Assembly: GCA_032161045.1 (NCBI GenBank)
Contig: JAVHTH010000015.1
Length of the DNA stretch: 64,000 nucleotides
Direction: 5' to 3' (one strand)
DNA from: Fervidibacter sinensis
Lineage (GTDB): Bacteria > Armatimonadota > Fervidibacteria > Fervidibacterales > Fervidibacteraceae
Position 1 is the first letter of the stretch. Each line of letters begins with the position of its first letter. The position numbers and the translations under genes were made by a program. Positions 7,128 through 15,789 of the stretch are shown in pieces. Under the pieces are notes generated by a model, which was not told the DNA's origin, searched no databases, and saw nothing but the letters and a program-made list of their open reading frames with translations.

Positions 7128-8198
7128 TCACAAACTTCTCCCGCATTGATGGCAAAACTTGGCTGTCGCTCGGTTGAGTGTTCCGCAAGACGGACAAATT
7201 TTCGGTGCGGGTTTTTCTTTTTGAACGGCGACAACTGCGTGGTGTGTCCTGAACAAAAGTTTCGTTTGTCCGACGGTGATCACATCCCCGTCTTTGAGTG
7301 GCTGGCTTCGGACAGGTTGATTGTTAACGAGCACTGTTGCGTTCCCTTCAGGTGCTATCGCGTAACTTCTCCCGTCCCATTTAAGCAACGCATGTCGCAT
7401 TGCGACATCGCGGTCATAGTAAAGGGCGACATCGCACCTTTCATCGCGCCCTATGGTGACGATAGGTTTGTCAATGATGAACTGACGCCCTTCCATTCGC
7501 CCAGAAGAGATGACTTTCAACGATGCGGGTGAAAGGAGTTGCTCGGCAAGCGTGCTGAACAGTCCGATGAACGCCCCCATTGACACTAACCCGATTAGCC
7601 GACTCGCCCAGCCGCTCTCAACTAAGCCGAGGGTTAGAATTAAGCCGAGTTGAGGTGCGAGTGTGTCAAAAAAGACACCACCAGCAAACCCACCCAACAA
7701 CCCTCCAATCGCTGAATTGAACGCTCCTTTCCACGATTTTCGTGCAGCGCCGAGCGCCAGCCCAAGCAATGCACCCACTAAAGCCCATGTCAAACTCCGT
7801 GCAACCACCAACCAAAGAAACTGCCTTGGGTCACCTTCAGTGTAACTCAGGACAATTGAACCAAACCAAGTGAAGACCCAACTGCCTAACGAAAAAGCAA
7901 GTGCACCACCAAAAACTCCTAAGATGCCTGTAACCAACACGCTCCTTAGAGCCTTTTGCTTGCTGCCCCAAAGTAACTCCTCAAGCCCGACGATTGAAAT
8001 CCCGATGAAAGCGCCAACTAAAGCCCACAGAGGCGCTCCCGGTGTCCCTTGATTGGCTTCAAAAAGTTCTCGGATTGACTTGACATCTGTTGTGAAAGGT
8101 TCAACCAGCAACCATGCCGCCAGACCACCTATTGCTCCGAAAAGGGCACGAGCACCAGCACGACCCATAAGTTGAGCGAACCTTTGTTGCCAACCCAT
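7128..8198 (-). CDS. Membrane protein with cytoplasmic FHA domain and C-terminal zinc ribbon
   Basis: 356 residues. The N-terminal ~220 residues hold several glycine/alanine-rich membrane segments of a repeated GAxxGxxxG type. Residues about 230-310 form an FHA domain (TIGRDERCDVAL, MRHALLKW, LVNNQPV, DGDVITVG). The C terminus is a CPSCG...CHQCG zinc ribbon. FHA domains bind phosphothreonine; here the Arg of GR is kept, but the usual Ser before RxH is replaced by Ala-Met, so binding may be altered. The start has GGGAG nine bases upstream. It is the last gene of a minus-strand set with a second FHA protein and a Ser/Thr kinase, which suggests that the kinase or its products regulate it. Confidence 0.8.
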   Translation of the reverse strand: MGWQQRFAQLMGRAGARALFGAIGGLAAWLLVEPFTTDVKSIRELFEANQGTPGAPLWALVGAFIGISIVGLEELLWGSKQKALRSVLVTGILGVFGGALAFSLGSWVFTWFGSIVLSYTEGDPRQFLWLVVARSLTWALVGALLGLALGAARKSWKGAFNSAIGGLLGGFAGGVFFDTLAPQLGLILTLGLVESGWASRLIGLVSMGAFIGLFSTLAEQLLSPASLKVISSGRMEGRQFIIDKPIVTIGRDERCDVALYYDRDVAMRHALLKWDGRSYAIAPEGNATVLVNNQPVRSQPLKDGDVITVGQTKLLFRTHHAVVAVQKEKPAPKICPSCGTLNRATAKFCHQCGRSL

Positions 8199-8204
8199 GG
8201 AAGG

Positions 8205-8645
8205 TCACTCCCGTGACTTTGCTTCCCGAAAAACAAACTTGACACCTTCTTGCCCCAACTGAATTTCCGCACCATTGCGCAAAACATTTTCGCCCGTCCG
8301 TCTACCATTGACGAAAACGAGGGAATTTCGGTCAAGGGGCACGATGATCCAACGACCGCGCCATTGCTCTATTCGGGCATGTTCGGGGTTAACTTTGTCA
8401 ACACCTTCCAAGTTGCTGCCTAACACAACATCGCATTTGTCAGATGTGCCGATCAGGACCGCTGAACGAGTCAGCGGCAGAAAAAGTTTCTGCCCACTTT
8501 GGTCTTCCGCCTCCAACCAAGCGCCATCGCTCGGTTGGTCAGTGACAAACTCCAAAGGCGATTTCGGTTCTGGTTCAGTTTCAGTCATTTGGGCTTCTGC
8601 AGCAACTTTCTGCTCTTCCGCTTTTCGTTTTAACCATCGCAGCAT
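8205..8645 (-). CDS. FHA-domain protein
   Basis: 146 residues from ATG 8645 (a TTG two codons upstream is also possible). A charged, coiled-coil-like N terminus (MLRWLKRKAEEQK...) and an acidic linker lead into an FHA fold (about 55-140) with IGTSDKCDVVL, NPEHARIE, LVFVNGRRTG and NGAEIQLG. The two core phosphothreonine contacts are not canonical: GR is GT, and the Ser of SxxH is Asn. It may therefore bind another ligand or act as a scaffold. It is six bases upstream of the FHA/zinc-ribbon membrane gene and 77 bases after the kinase gene, so the three are probably cotranscribed. Confidence 0.8.
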   Translation of the reverse strand: MLRWLKRKAEEQKVAAEAQMTETEPEPKSPLEFVTDQPSDGAWLEAEDQSGQKLFLPLTRSAVLIGTSDKCDVVLGSNLEGVDKVNPEHARIEQWRGRWIIVPLDRNSLVFVNGRRTGENVLRNGAEIQLGQEGVKFVFREAKSRE

Positions 8646-8686
8646 TTTCAATTCACGCTCCCGATGAAAGAGTCAGAAAAGTTTTT

Positions 8687-8711
8687 GGGCTCGGCAGGAG
8701 CCTCGCCCTCC
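8687..8711. repeat. GC-rich interspersed hairpin between kinase and FHA genes
   Basis: GGGCTCGGCAGGAGCCTCGC followed by CCTCC. GGCTC pairs with GAGCC around a five-base loop. It resembles the element at 31581-31603 (GGTTGGGCAGGAGCCCAACC then CTCC): both share GGCAGGAGCC and a trailing CCTCC, with different outer bases. No T-run in the transcribed (minus) direction, so not a terminator. Confidence 0.5.
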
Positions 8712-8722
8712 GATAAATGCTT

Positions 8723-9976
8723 TCAAGATTCACTTGTGCTAACCAAATTCAGTCTTCGGGCGAAGAAGGCAGTTAATCGCCACAATGTCCACACGAAGGT
8801 TGCCGCTAATGTCATCCCCAACCAGCCAGCGACTTGCCAACCTGCCAAGGCAGTTAGGAAGAAGACGAAACCGACGAATAAACACCCACGACAGCCACCA
8901 AAGATAGCCCAAAGGATTGCGAACCAAAGCATGAGTTCGGCGAAAGTGGTTACGCATCCAGCCATGCTAACTTCCAAATTGTAGTTTGAAGGCACAGGTT
9001 GAGGCCGTTGTCGCCTTCGGTATGGTGAGGGGCGTGGAGGTTGTGTTTGTTGAGGTTGCGGACGGTAGGTCGGGGTTGGACGGGAAACCGAAGGAGTCAT
9101 AAGTGCTCGCTTAAATTCCAACACGCTGGCGAACCTGTCAATTGGTCGGATTGACATCGCCTTCAAAATCGCCTGTTCAATGTGAGGTGAAATTCGCGGG
9201 TTGAAACGGCTTGGTGGAACTAATTTGTCGCCGTGAGTTACACGCTCAATTGCTTCCGGCGGCACCTGACCGGTCAGCGCGAAATAGAGCGTTGCTCCCA
9301 AGGCGTAAATGTCGGACCGTTGGTCAGTGATTCCCTGCCCATATTGCTCCGGTGGCGAATAACCGGGCGTGACCGCCGCAGCAGCACCTACGGTTTCTCT
9401 GCCCGGCAGGTATCTTTTTGCGATACCGAAATCAACCAAAATCGCTGTGCCATCCGGTTGAACCTTGATGTTACTTGGCTTGATGTCGCGGTGGATGACC
9501 GGTGGGTTTTGACGGTGGAGGTAATCAACGGCGTCAAAGACCTGAAACATAATCCGCAATGCACCCCGTTCGTCCAAAGGACCTCGCTTTTCAACGATGT
9601 CTTCCAAATCTTCGCCCGCGATGTAGTCCATGACAAGGTATTGCTTTCCGGTCTTTGGCTCAACGAAATAGTCAAAAACTTGAGGCAAGTTGGGATGGCG
9701 CAAAGTCGCGAGCAATTCCGCTTCAACACGAAATTGGGCTGCCGCTTCGGGCGAAGTGTCAAAGTTCTCTTTGACCGCGACGGGTCTGTTGTTCAAGCGC
9801 AAATCTTCAGCATAATAGACTGCACCCATTCCACCGCAGCCGAGCACTTTAATGATGCGGTATCGCCCTTGCAGGACATCGCCTTGACCCAATAAACCCC
9901 TCAACGGTTCACCACAGTTAGCACAGAACCTCGCTGTGTCAAAGTTGTTCCAACTACATTTCGGGCACATTTGCAT
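8723..9976 (-). CDS. Eukaryotic-type serine/threonine protein kinase with N-terminal zinc ribbon
   Basis: 417 residues. An N-terminal CPKC...CANC zinc ribbon (4-22) precedes a complete kinase domain (about 40-300): glycine loop LGCGGMGAVYY, VAVK lysine 69, HRDIKPSN with Asp164, DFG (182-184), and the TPGYSPPEQ activation segment. A proline/arginine-rich linker (about 300-335) leads to two or three C-terminal membrane helices. The kinase is probably inner-membrane bound and active, as all catalytic residues are present. The two genes downstream encode FHA proteins, the usual readers of phosphothreonine, so the three form a plausible signalling unit. The gene is divergent from the NUDIX gene. 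Confidence 0.92.
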   Translation of the reverse strand: MQMCPKCSWNNFDTARFCANCGEPLRGLLGQGDVLQGRYRIIKVLGCGGMGAVYYAEDLRLNNRPVAVKENFDTSPEAAAQFRVEAELLATLRHPNLPQVFDYFVEPKTGKQYLVMDYIAGEDLEDIVEKRGPLDERGALRIMFQVFDAVDYLHRQNPPVIHRDIKPSNIKVQPDGTAILVDFGIAKRYLPGRETVGAAAAVTPGYSPPEQYGQGITDQRSDIYALGATLYFALTGQVPPEAIERVTHGDKLVPPSRFNPRISPHIEQAILKAMSIRPIDRFASVLEFKRALMTPSVSRPTPTYRPQPQQTQPPRPSPYRRRQRPQPVPSNYNLEVSMAGCVTTFAELMLWFAILWAIFGGCRGCLFVGFVFFLTALAGWQVAGWLGMTLAATFVWTLWRLTAFFARRLNLVSTSES

Positions 9977-10108
9977 TGGCTCATCACCTTGATTGCCACA
10001 TCCTTGCTGAAAATTTTGCCAACCTTTGAGTGCGGAAACTACTGATGCCGTTGCTTGAAAATGTCGCTAAGATTTACCACGAACACCAATAATGGAGGGA
10101 CACAACCC

Positions 10109-10765
10109 ATGCCCATGAGTTTCATGGAACGCTTGGGACGATGGCAGACGATGTTGAAAGCCATTGCCCAAACCGGTTTGGCTTTCACTCAAAGCCCTTA
10201 CGAGCGTGAGCGCTATGAGGAATTGCTCAAACTGGCGGCGGAAATGGCAGTGGCTATGAGTTGGCAAGAAGATGATGAAGAGAGCGTCCGACAGTTCATT
10301 GAGCAATGGCGTGCGGAAGTGAAATCCGGCGCTCACGGCTATGTCACCCCAAAGGTCGTCATCAATGCTGCCGTGTTTGACGAGCAAAACAGGTTATTGC
10401 TCGTTCAAAGGCTTGACAGAGGGACTTGGTTTCTCCCCGGCGGATGGGCTGATGTCGGCTACCCACCAAGCGAAATTGCTGTTAAAGAAGTGCGAGAAGA
10501 AACGGGTTTGCTTGTTGAGCCTTTGAGGCTTATCGCCATTTTGGACGGATTCCGACACAAGTTCAGTCTCGGAATTCCTTTCTACTGCCTCGTTTACGAG
10601 TGCCAAGTCATTGACGGTCAGTTGAGACCGTTGCCCCACGAATGCCGCGATGTCGGGTTCTTTGGCGAAAAAGAGTTACCTGAACCGCTGCACGGGGATG
10701 GAAGATGGGCGAGATTGGTTTTTGAACTGAAAAAAGGCAACTTGCCAGTCCCATACAGTGATTGA
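10109..10765 (+). CDS. NUDIX hydrolase with N-terminal helical extension
   Basis: Hydrolyses a nucleoside diphosphate linked to another group; the substrate cannot be told. From ATG 10109 (GGAGGG about ten bases upstream) the protein has 218 residues. An N-terminal helical part (1-~75) precedes the NUDIX domain. The box reads PGGWADVGYPPSE...KEVREETGL, with Lys for the usual Arg and without the first Glu, as in YjhB-like ADP-ribose/nucleotide-sugar hydrolases. The REEtG metal ligands are intact. It stands alone, divergent from the kinase gene and convergent with the next gene. Confidence 0.85.
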   Translation: MPMSFMERLGRWQTMLKAIAQTGLAFTQSPYERERYEELLKLAAEMAVAMSWQEDDEESVRQFIEQWRAEVKSGAHGYVTPKVVINAAVFDEQNRLLLVQRLDRGTWFLPGGWADVGYPPSEIAVKEVREETGLLVEPLRLIAILDGFRHKFSLGIPFYCLVYECQVIDGQLRPLPHECRDVGFFGEKELPEPLHGDGRWARLVFELKKGNLPVPYSD

Positions 10766-10798
10766 TGGGTAGGTTCAAGCGCTTTAAGGCGTGACAGG

Positions 10799-12226
10799 TT
10801 AAACAGCCTCGTTGATAAGTTCCAATCCCATGAAACGACAGAACCGCTTCAGGTCTTGAGTCAAGTCGCCATAGCAGGTTACCCGGTGCAGACCGCCAGC
10901 CCAGTTTTGCCAAAGTTTCTCTACATCCCCATCAACCTTGACAGTTATCTTGGTCCTGCAACCTCTGTCAATATCGGGGGTGTCAACGATTGTTCCCGTG
11001 AAGTATCGGATTTCCTTTGTGCCCAACAAAATCGCTTGGGTGACTTTTTGCCCAATCCTCATGAAAGCCTGAACGACTGCGCCTTCTTGTCGCTCCATAA
11101 TGCTCCTCAACCTGTAGCGAGCAGGTTTCCCTTTCGGTCCGTCCATCTTCAGCGTCCCCATGCAGTGAGCCAAGATGATGGAGTTCTGCGAAGCGTCAAT
11201 TGTTGGATCACTGATGAACCCGGGTTTACCTGCAAGACCTTGAAAGATGATGTGGGTTAAAGCACTTTGAAAGTCGGACTCGCAGATTCCACCAAAACCC
11301 AAGTTGTTCATCCGACAATGGCTTATGCACGGATATGCCGGCAATTGCCGCCACATTGTCCCATAGCAATCAACCATCAAAACGGTTGCCTCTTCCTCGT
11401 CCAACAATCGCTGAAGTGCCAAAGCAAGTTTGCACGAACGGATAATTTCGTCCCTTGACGGCTCAACGACTTTCTCTGCTCCAGAAATCCACCTTTGTGC
11501 TTCGGCGATGGCTTCTGAGTCAGGAACGGACTCATAGAGTTTGAGCACGCGCTCTCGGTCTATCGCTTTGTATTCGGTCCCGAATTTCTCTTTAACCGCT
11601 TGTGCGTAGGAAGTTTGGGGTCTTGCCGTGACATCCAAAATTTTCGCCTCACGCAAGTGATGGATGGCTCGGAAGGGACGGACCGCTACAGCAAGTTGAG
11701 AAAGGTCACTTGACAAAATGCAATCAAACAGAGCACCCTCAGGTTGATTTCTCAGCCGACCAAACCACGACCATTCGTGGCCGGAATATGGTGCGGCAAA
11801 AAGCATTGTTGGACGCTGAAATTTCAAAATCTCCATGAGCGTGCTCCCGATACCCATTGACAAGTGGATGAGGAGAATTCCGTCCGCTTCCTTCAACCTG
11901 TCGGCAAAATGAGAAATTTGTTCGGACGATGAAACTAACTCGTTGACGGTGAATTCAACATCGGCGAATTCCTCTTTCATTCGCGCAAATTCTCTCTCAT
12001 AGCGCATCCTTTCTGCTCTCAAGTCAAGCAAAGGTGTTGGCCAGTGGGCTTTTGGGACACCAAGGTAAATTTTCGCGACCTTAACCTTTGATTTTCGGCA
12101 GCCCGGGCTGATGAGGGCGGTCTTTTGTGGCTGGGTTGCCCCGATAGAGGTGAATTTGGAACCGATTACCGACATCGCAGAAATCGCCGACACCCATCCC
12201 AAGAACTCGCGCCTCGTTTGCCCCAT
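10799..12226 (-). CDS. Tat-exported L-fucose-isomerase-like protein
   Basis: 475 residues. The N terminus has a twin-arginine signal (TRREFLG followed by a hydrophobic stretch to about residue 30), so export by the Tat system is expected; tatC is in this window at 60197. The rest resembles the L-fucose / L-arabinose isomerase fold family of uncharacterised proteins ('LSMGIGSTLMEILKFQRP', 'MVDCYGTMW', 'NNLGFGGICESD', 'GLAGKPGFISDP'). These isomerases are normally cytoplasmic, so an exported member is unusual. It follows the GH35 gene by about 110 bases on the same strand and may act on a sugar released by it. The activity is not established. Confidence 0.7.
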   Translation of the reverse strand: MGQTRREFLGWVSAISAMSVIGSKFTSIGATQPQKTALISPGCRKSKVKVAKIYLGVPKAHWPTPLLDLRAERMRYEREFARMKEEFADVEFTVNELVSSSEQISHFADRLKEADGILLIHLSMGIGSTLMEILKFQRPTMLFAAPYSGHEWSWFGRLRNQPEGALFDCILSSDLSQLAVAVRPFRAIHHLREAKILDVTARPQTSYAQAVKEKFGTEYKAIDRERVLKLYESVPDSEAIAEAQRWISGAEKVVEPSRDEIIRSCKLALALQRLLDEEEATVLMVDCYGTMWRQLPAYPCISHCRMNNLGFGGICESDFQSALTHIIFQGLAGKPGFISDPTIDASQNSIILAHCMGTLKMDGPKGKPARYRLRSIMERQEGAVVQAFMRIGQKVTQAILLGTKEIRYFTGTIVDTPDIDRGCRTKITVKVDGDVEKLWQNWAGGLHRVTCYGDLTQDLKRFCRFMGLELINEAV

Positions 12227-12338
12227 CGCTTCTCACCTTCCTTCCAAGCGTGTTTTTCCCATTCCATTGTGTCGCAAAAAGCACCCTTCATGAACCCCGG
12301 AACTTGCCCTCTTGAACTCTTCAGGGATGGGCTGAAGG

Positions 12339-15300
12339 TCACTTGACAAAAGAGATCTTGACTTGCCTGACCGCGAACTCGTCGTAAGGTTCAACCCGCA
12401 ATGCTGTGATTGTTGGGACTCCCTCCGTTGACCACAGAGCGATGGCGAGTAAGTTTTCCCCTCCAAAATTGAGCCAGCACTCAGGCAAGTAAAATTCATG
12501 CTGCGGACCTTGTTCCTGATAGCGCCCGATATGTATCCCATTGAGCCAAATGTTTCCGTCTCCCGATGCGTAAAGGACAAGTCGCCAAGGTATGTTCCAA
12601 CCTTCAACTTTTGGCAGTGTGAACTTTGCGCGATACCAAATTACGCTCCCCTCACGGGCAGGCGGTTTTTGCCCTATAGAAATCCTTCGCCAACTTCGGT
12701 CAGAAACTTTGCTCGTGTTCCAATTTTGAATCTCACCAATTAATCCCTTCGCGACTTTCCACCGCCTCAGAACCGTCAAATTGGACGAGCGGACGAGTCT
12801 AACGGGCGCGTAAATTCCTCCGGGTCCGTCTTTGTTCTCCACACCAACAACCAAAACATTTCTCCCTTGCTTGGCTGCTTTTGAGATGGGTAGGATAAAA
12901 GGCTCATCCCAGCCGAAGTGCTCGCCGATTTTTTGACCGTTGAGCCAAACCCAAGCGTTGTCGTCAACGCCTTCAAACAAAAGCATCAAATCAGGTTCAA
13001 CTTTGTCAAGGATGAACTCCGTGCGGAACCAAGCACATTCGCGGACACCTATTTCGGGTTGATGCCCTCGCCCAACCTGAACAGGAGTCCATGATTTGTC
13101 CTCAAAGTCTGGTTGAATTTCTGGAGCATTTTCGTCAATTCGTTGGGTTTTGTTCATTCGCCATTCAGTGAGTTCTATCGCTTCCTTACCCACTAACAAC
13201 GCGCCAGCAACCCCTTTCAACTCATTTATCCCCCACCCAAAATTGGGTCGTCCCGGTTGCTCGTAAAGCACTGTCAGGATATTTCGCCCTTTGCGTGCAT
13301 ACATGCGCAACGGGATTTGGGCACTTTTGAAATTGTTACTGGCTTCCGAAACCACCTTTCCATTGACCAAAACAAGTTTCGGGTCTGGGGCATAAGTAAC
13401 GAGCAGCAAGTTTTCCGCTTCACCATCCCAATGGAACTCCGTCTCGTATCGGTAAAATCCGTTGTCGTGCCACTTCATATCGTCAAGGGGGGCGAGGGAA
13501 ATAAGCAGCGACGATTTATCCGACAGTTTTGCGGTTTTCCCGTCCTTTACCGAAATCGGTTCGCTCCGCCACTTCAACAGCGGAATTGGCACAGCATCAG
13601 CGGGCATTGCTTTTGAATGCACAGCGAACTTAAGGCACTTTTTGGTAGAGTCCACAATCGCTCTTGTCTCCTTACCATCCACCAGCACCGATTTCGGTAA
13701 GTTTGGAAGCAATACAAGGAACTCGGTCTCTCCGGGCAAAACCTCAAAGTTGCATTCAACGCGTTCACCGGTCACTTGAACTTCTCTGAGCAAGTAAGCG
13801 GTGGAAACGATCAGCCCGTGGTGAGTGTCCGGTTTCAACATTTCCAACGCTGGCAAGTCTTCACGCTCAATTCGCCAAGTCCGTCCAGCGCGTTCTCTCG
13901 TTGTGACCACTACTTGGATGTCGTCACCGACATTCAAAATCTCGCTGCAGTTTTTGACATATCCTCGCAACTCAAAACCGTCGGAGAATAGGATTTGGTA
14001 AGGAGTGCCATCGGGGGCGACATCACCGTAAACGACCATGACCCATCTATCGCCCACCTTGACAATTGACTGAACTTCCAAAGTCGTTAGGACGACTTTT
14101 CGTGAGCCAACGGTGAAGTTGACAGGCAAGATTTTGAGATCGCGAGGGGGCAAGATGATCGGCTCATCAAAAGCCACCTTCTCGCCGTTCGGCAGGTTAA
14201 GCGACACTCTTGCCTTTTGCCATTCCATCGTTGGGTTCCAAACGAACAAGTAGCCATGGTCCTCGTGAACCCGCGCGTAAACTTTAACTGCGTCGTTCTC
14301 TGAACTTGCCAATTCGTGTTTCGGTTTAGCCCTCACTAAGTCCGCACCAAAGCACCGCAAGAAATCCCCAATGAGTTTGACGGCGTAGTATTTTTCCCAC
14401 AAACCTCCGGGCTCCCGAATAGGCGCAGCGTAGTCGTAAGTAGTGGTTATGTGGCGAGCCCCCCAATAGCCAAAGTTCGTGCCCCCAAACAGCGTGTAAT
14501 AGTTCAAAGCACTCAAGCCGTGAGCAATAAGATACTTTGTCAAGGCATTGCATTGTTCGGCGGAAAGGTCGTCCCGTTGGTGAGGGAGCAAGGTGTCCCC
14601 GAATTGAGAGAACCAACCTCCTTGCAACTCTGTAACCATCAGCGGACTGTAAGGTTCTTCTTCGCGCAATTTGGCAAGAGCATCCGCTGTCCACTCAAAA
14701 TTCCAACCCGGATAGAAGTTGCATGTGTCAAATATGCGAGCCATGACTTTATCCTCGTTTCGGCGGGCAACGCGCGTCCAGCAGGTGAAGAGTGGGACTT
14801 CAATCCCGTGTTTAACTGCTGAGCGGTAAAGCGCTGTTAAGTATCTGTGCATCACATCGTCAGGCAAACCGTAGTAGTCATACTCGTTTTCAAGTTGAAC
14901 TAAAATGACGCGACCACCCTTGGTTATTTGGTGACGGGCGATGAGGGGCATAACTTTCGCATACCAATAATCGCTCCAAAATATGCTGTCGGGGTGATCT
15001 GTTCTCAAAGGAAAGCGCTTTTGTGGGAGCCAATTCGGAAAACCACCAACATCCCACTCCGAACAAATGTAAGGTCCGGGACGAACAATTGTGTAAAACC
15101 CCATCTCCTCAGCCAGCGAAAGGTAATCGTCCAAATCTTTCAAATCAACCTTGCCTTCCTTTCGCTCGTGCCAATTCCAAGCCACATAAGTTTCAAGCGC
15201 GACGAAACTTGCCCTTTTGACCTTAAGCAGTCGGTCACGCCACAAAGGTTTAGGCATCCGAAAATAATGGACGGCTCCGCTGAACAGGAAAAGGTCAATA

Positions 15301-15401
15301 CCTTCAACGGTGAAGCAATCGGCATCGTAGCGGATGAGTTTGGGCTTGACAAACAAATTTTTGGGTGGTTCCATTCCAAAACCCACCCTGACCACCTCCA
15401 T
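12339..15401 (-). CDS. GH35-family beta-galactosidase
   Basis: Hydrolyses terminal beta-galactosyl residues. 1020 residues: a TIM-barrel GH35 domain (about 20-350) followed by beta-sandwich, jelly-roll domains. Family signatures are SGAVHYFR, TYVAWNWHE, RPGPYICSEWDVGGFPNWL, and LENEY with the likely acid/base Glu173; MVTELQGGW carries the likely nucleophile Glu258. YTLFGGTNFGYWGA is also typical. There is no signal peptide, so it is probably cytoplasmic. The start is uncertain: ATG 15401 has no ribosome site, while GTG 15386 has GGAGGTGG upstream and ATG 15374 is a third option. Confidence 0.93.
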   Translation of the reverse strand: MEVVRVGFGMEPPKNLFVKPKLIRYDADCFTVEGIDLFLFSGAVHYFRMPKPLWRDRLLKVKRASFVALETYVAWNWHERKEGKVDLKDLDDYLSLAEEMGFYTIVRPGPYICSEWDVGGFPNWLPQKRFPLRTDHPDSIFWSDYWYAKVMPLIARHQITKGGRVILVQLENEYDYYGLPDDVMHRYLTALYRSAVKHGIEVPLFTCWTRVARRNEDKVMARIFDTCNFYPGWNFEWTADALAKLREEEPYSPLMVTELQGGWFSQFGDTLLPHQRDDLSAEQCNALTKYLIAHGLSALNYYTLFGGTNFGYWGARHITTTYDYAAPIREPGGLWEKYYAVKLIGDFLRCFGADLVRAKPKHELASSENDAVKVYARVHEDHGYLFVWNPTMEWQKARVSLNLPNGEKVAFDEPIILPPRDLKILPVNFTVGSRKVVLTTLEVQSIVKVGDRWVMVVYGDVAPDGTPYQILFSDGFELRGYVKNCSEILNVGDDIQVVVTTRERAGRTWRIEREDLPALEMLKPDTHHGLIVSTAYLLREVQVTGERVECNFEVLPGETEFLVLLPNLPKSVLVDGKETRAIVDSTKKCLKFAVHSKAMPADAVPIPLLKWRSEPISVKDGKTAKLSDKSSLLISLAPLDDMKWHDNGFYRYETEFHWDGEAENLLLVTYAPDPKLVLVNGKVVSEASNNFKSAQIPLRMYARKGRNILTVLYEQPGRPNFGWGINELKGVAGALLVGKEAIELTEWRMNKTQRIDENAPEIQPDFEDKSWTPVQVGRGHQPEIGVRECAWFRTEFILDKVEPDLMLLFEGVDDNAWVWLNGQKIGEHFGWDEPFILPISKAAKQGRNVLVVGVENKDGPGGIYAPVRLVRSSNLTVLRRWKVAKGLIGEIQNWNTSKVSDRSWRRISIGQKPPAREGSVIWYRAKFTLPKVEGWNIPWRLVLYASGDGNIWLNGIHIGRYQEQGPQHEFYLPECWLNFGGENLLAIALWSTEGVPTITALRVEPYDEFAVRQVKISFVK

Positions 15402-15789
15402 CGCTAACTGTCAGTTCCTGATTTTTCCCACAAATGAAAGGGCAATGCGCCATTTCCTCCAGACAAATTTTTCGCCCCTTAAACTCACGCCATTGTCAGG
15501 ATATTTACCCATCCCTGTTGACTTCACAGGCGTTTGCTCAACCGTGCATCGGTTGTTCTAATGGAAAGACCTTGCCAGTGGGAGTAATAGGTGACCTGCA
15601 CAAAGTAACAATGCGATAGGCTTTGCCCCGCGTCCTCATTCCCTTTCCACGGAGTCATATAGCGTTTTCATGTAGTGCAAACATTGTAAATGACGCAAAG
15701 GTAGGGGCTGACAAAGTCCGCCTGCTTTTTTCGGGCACATTTTATGCACCCCTACTAACATCACTTACAACTTGCTCACCACCGCGTTT
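15402..15789. other. Intergenic stretch, no gene recognised
   Basis: About 390 bases between the starts/ends of two minus-strand genes. I see no open frame with coding character, no tRNA, and no strong promoter for the downstream GH35 gene. TTGACT occurs at 15518 on the plus strand without a partner -10. It presumably holds the GH35 promoter and the 3' end of the upstream unit. Confidence 0.4.

Noticed and set aside
15402..15789. Checked for a cobalamin or other riboswitch in the gap before GH35
   Set aside because: Fragments such as GCCAGTGGGAG lack the conserved partner boxes and orientation.
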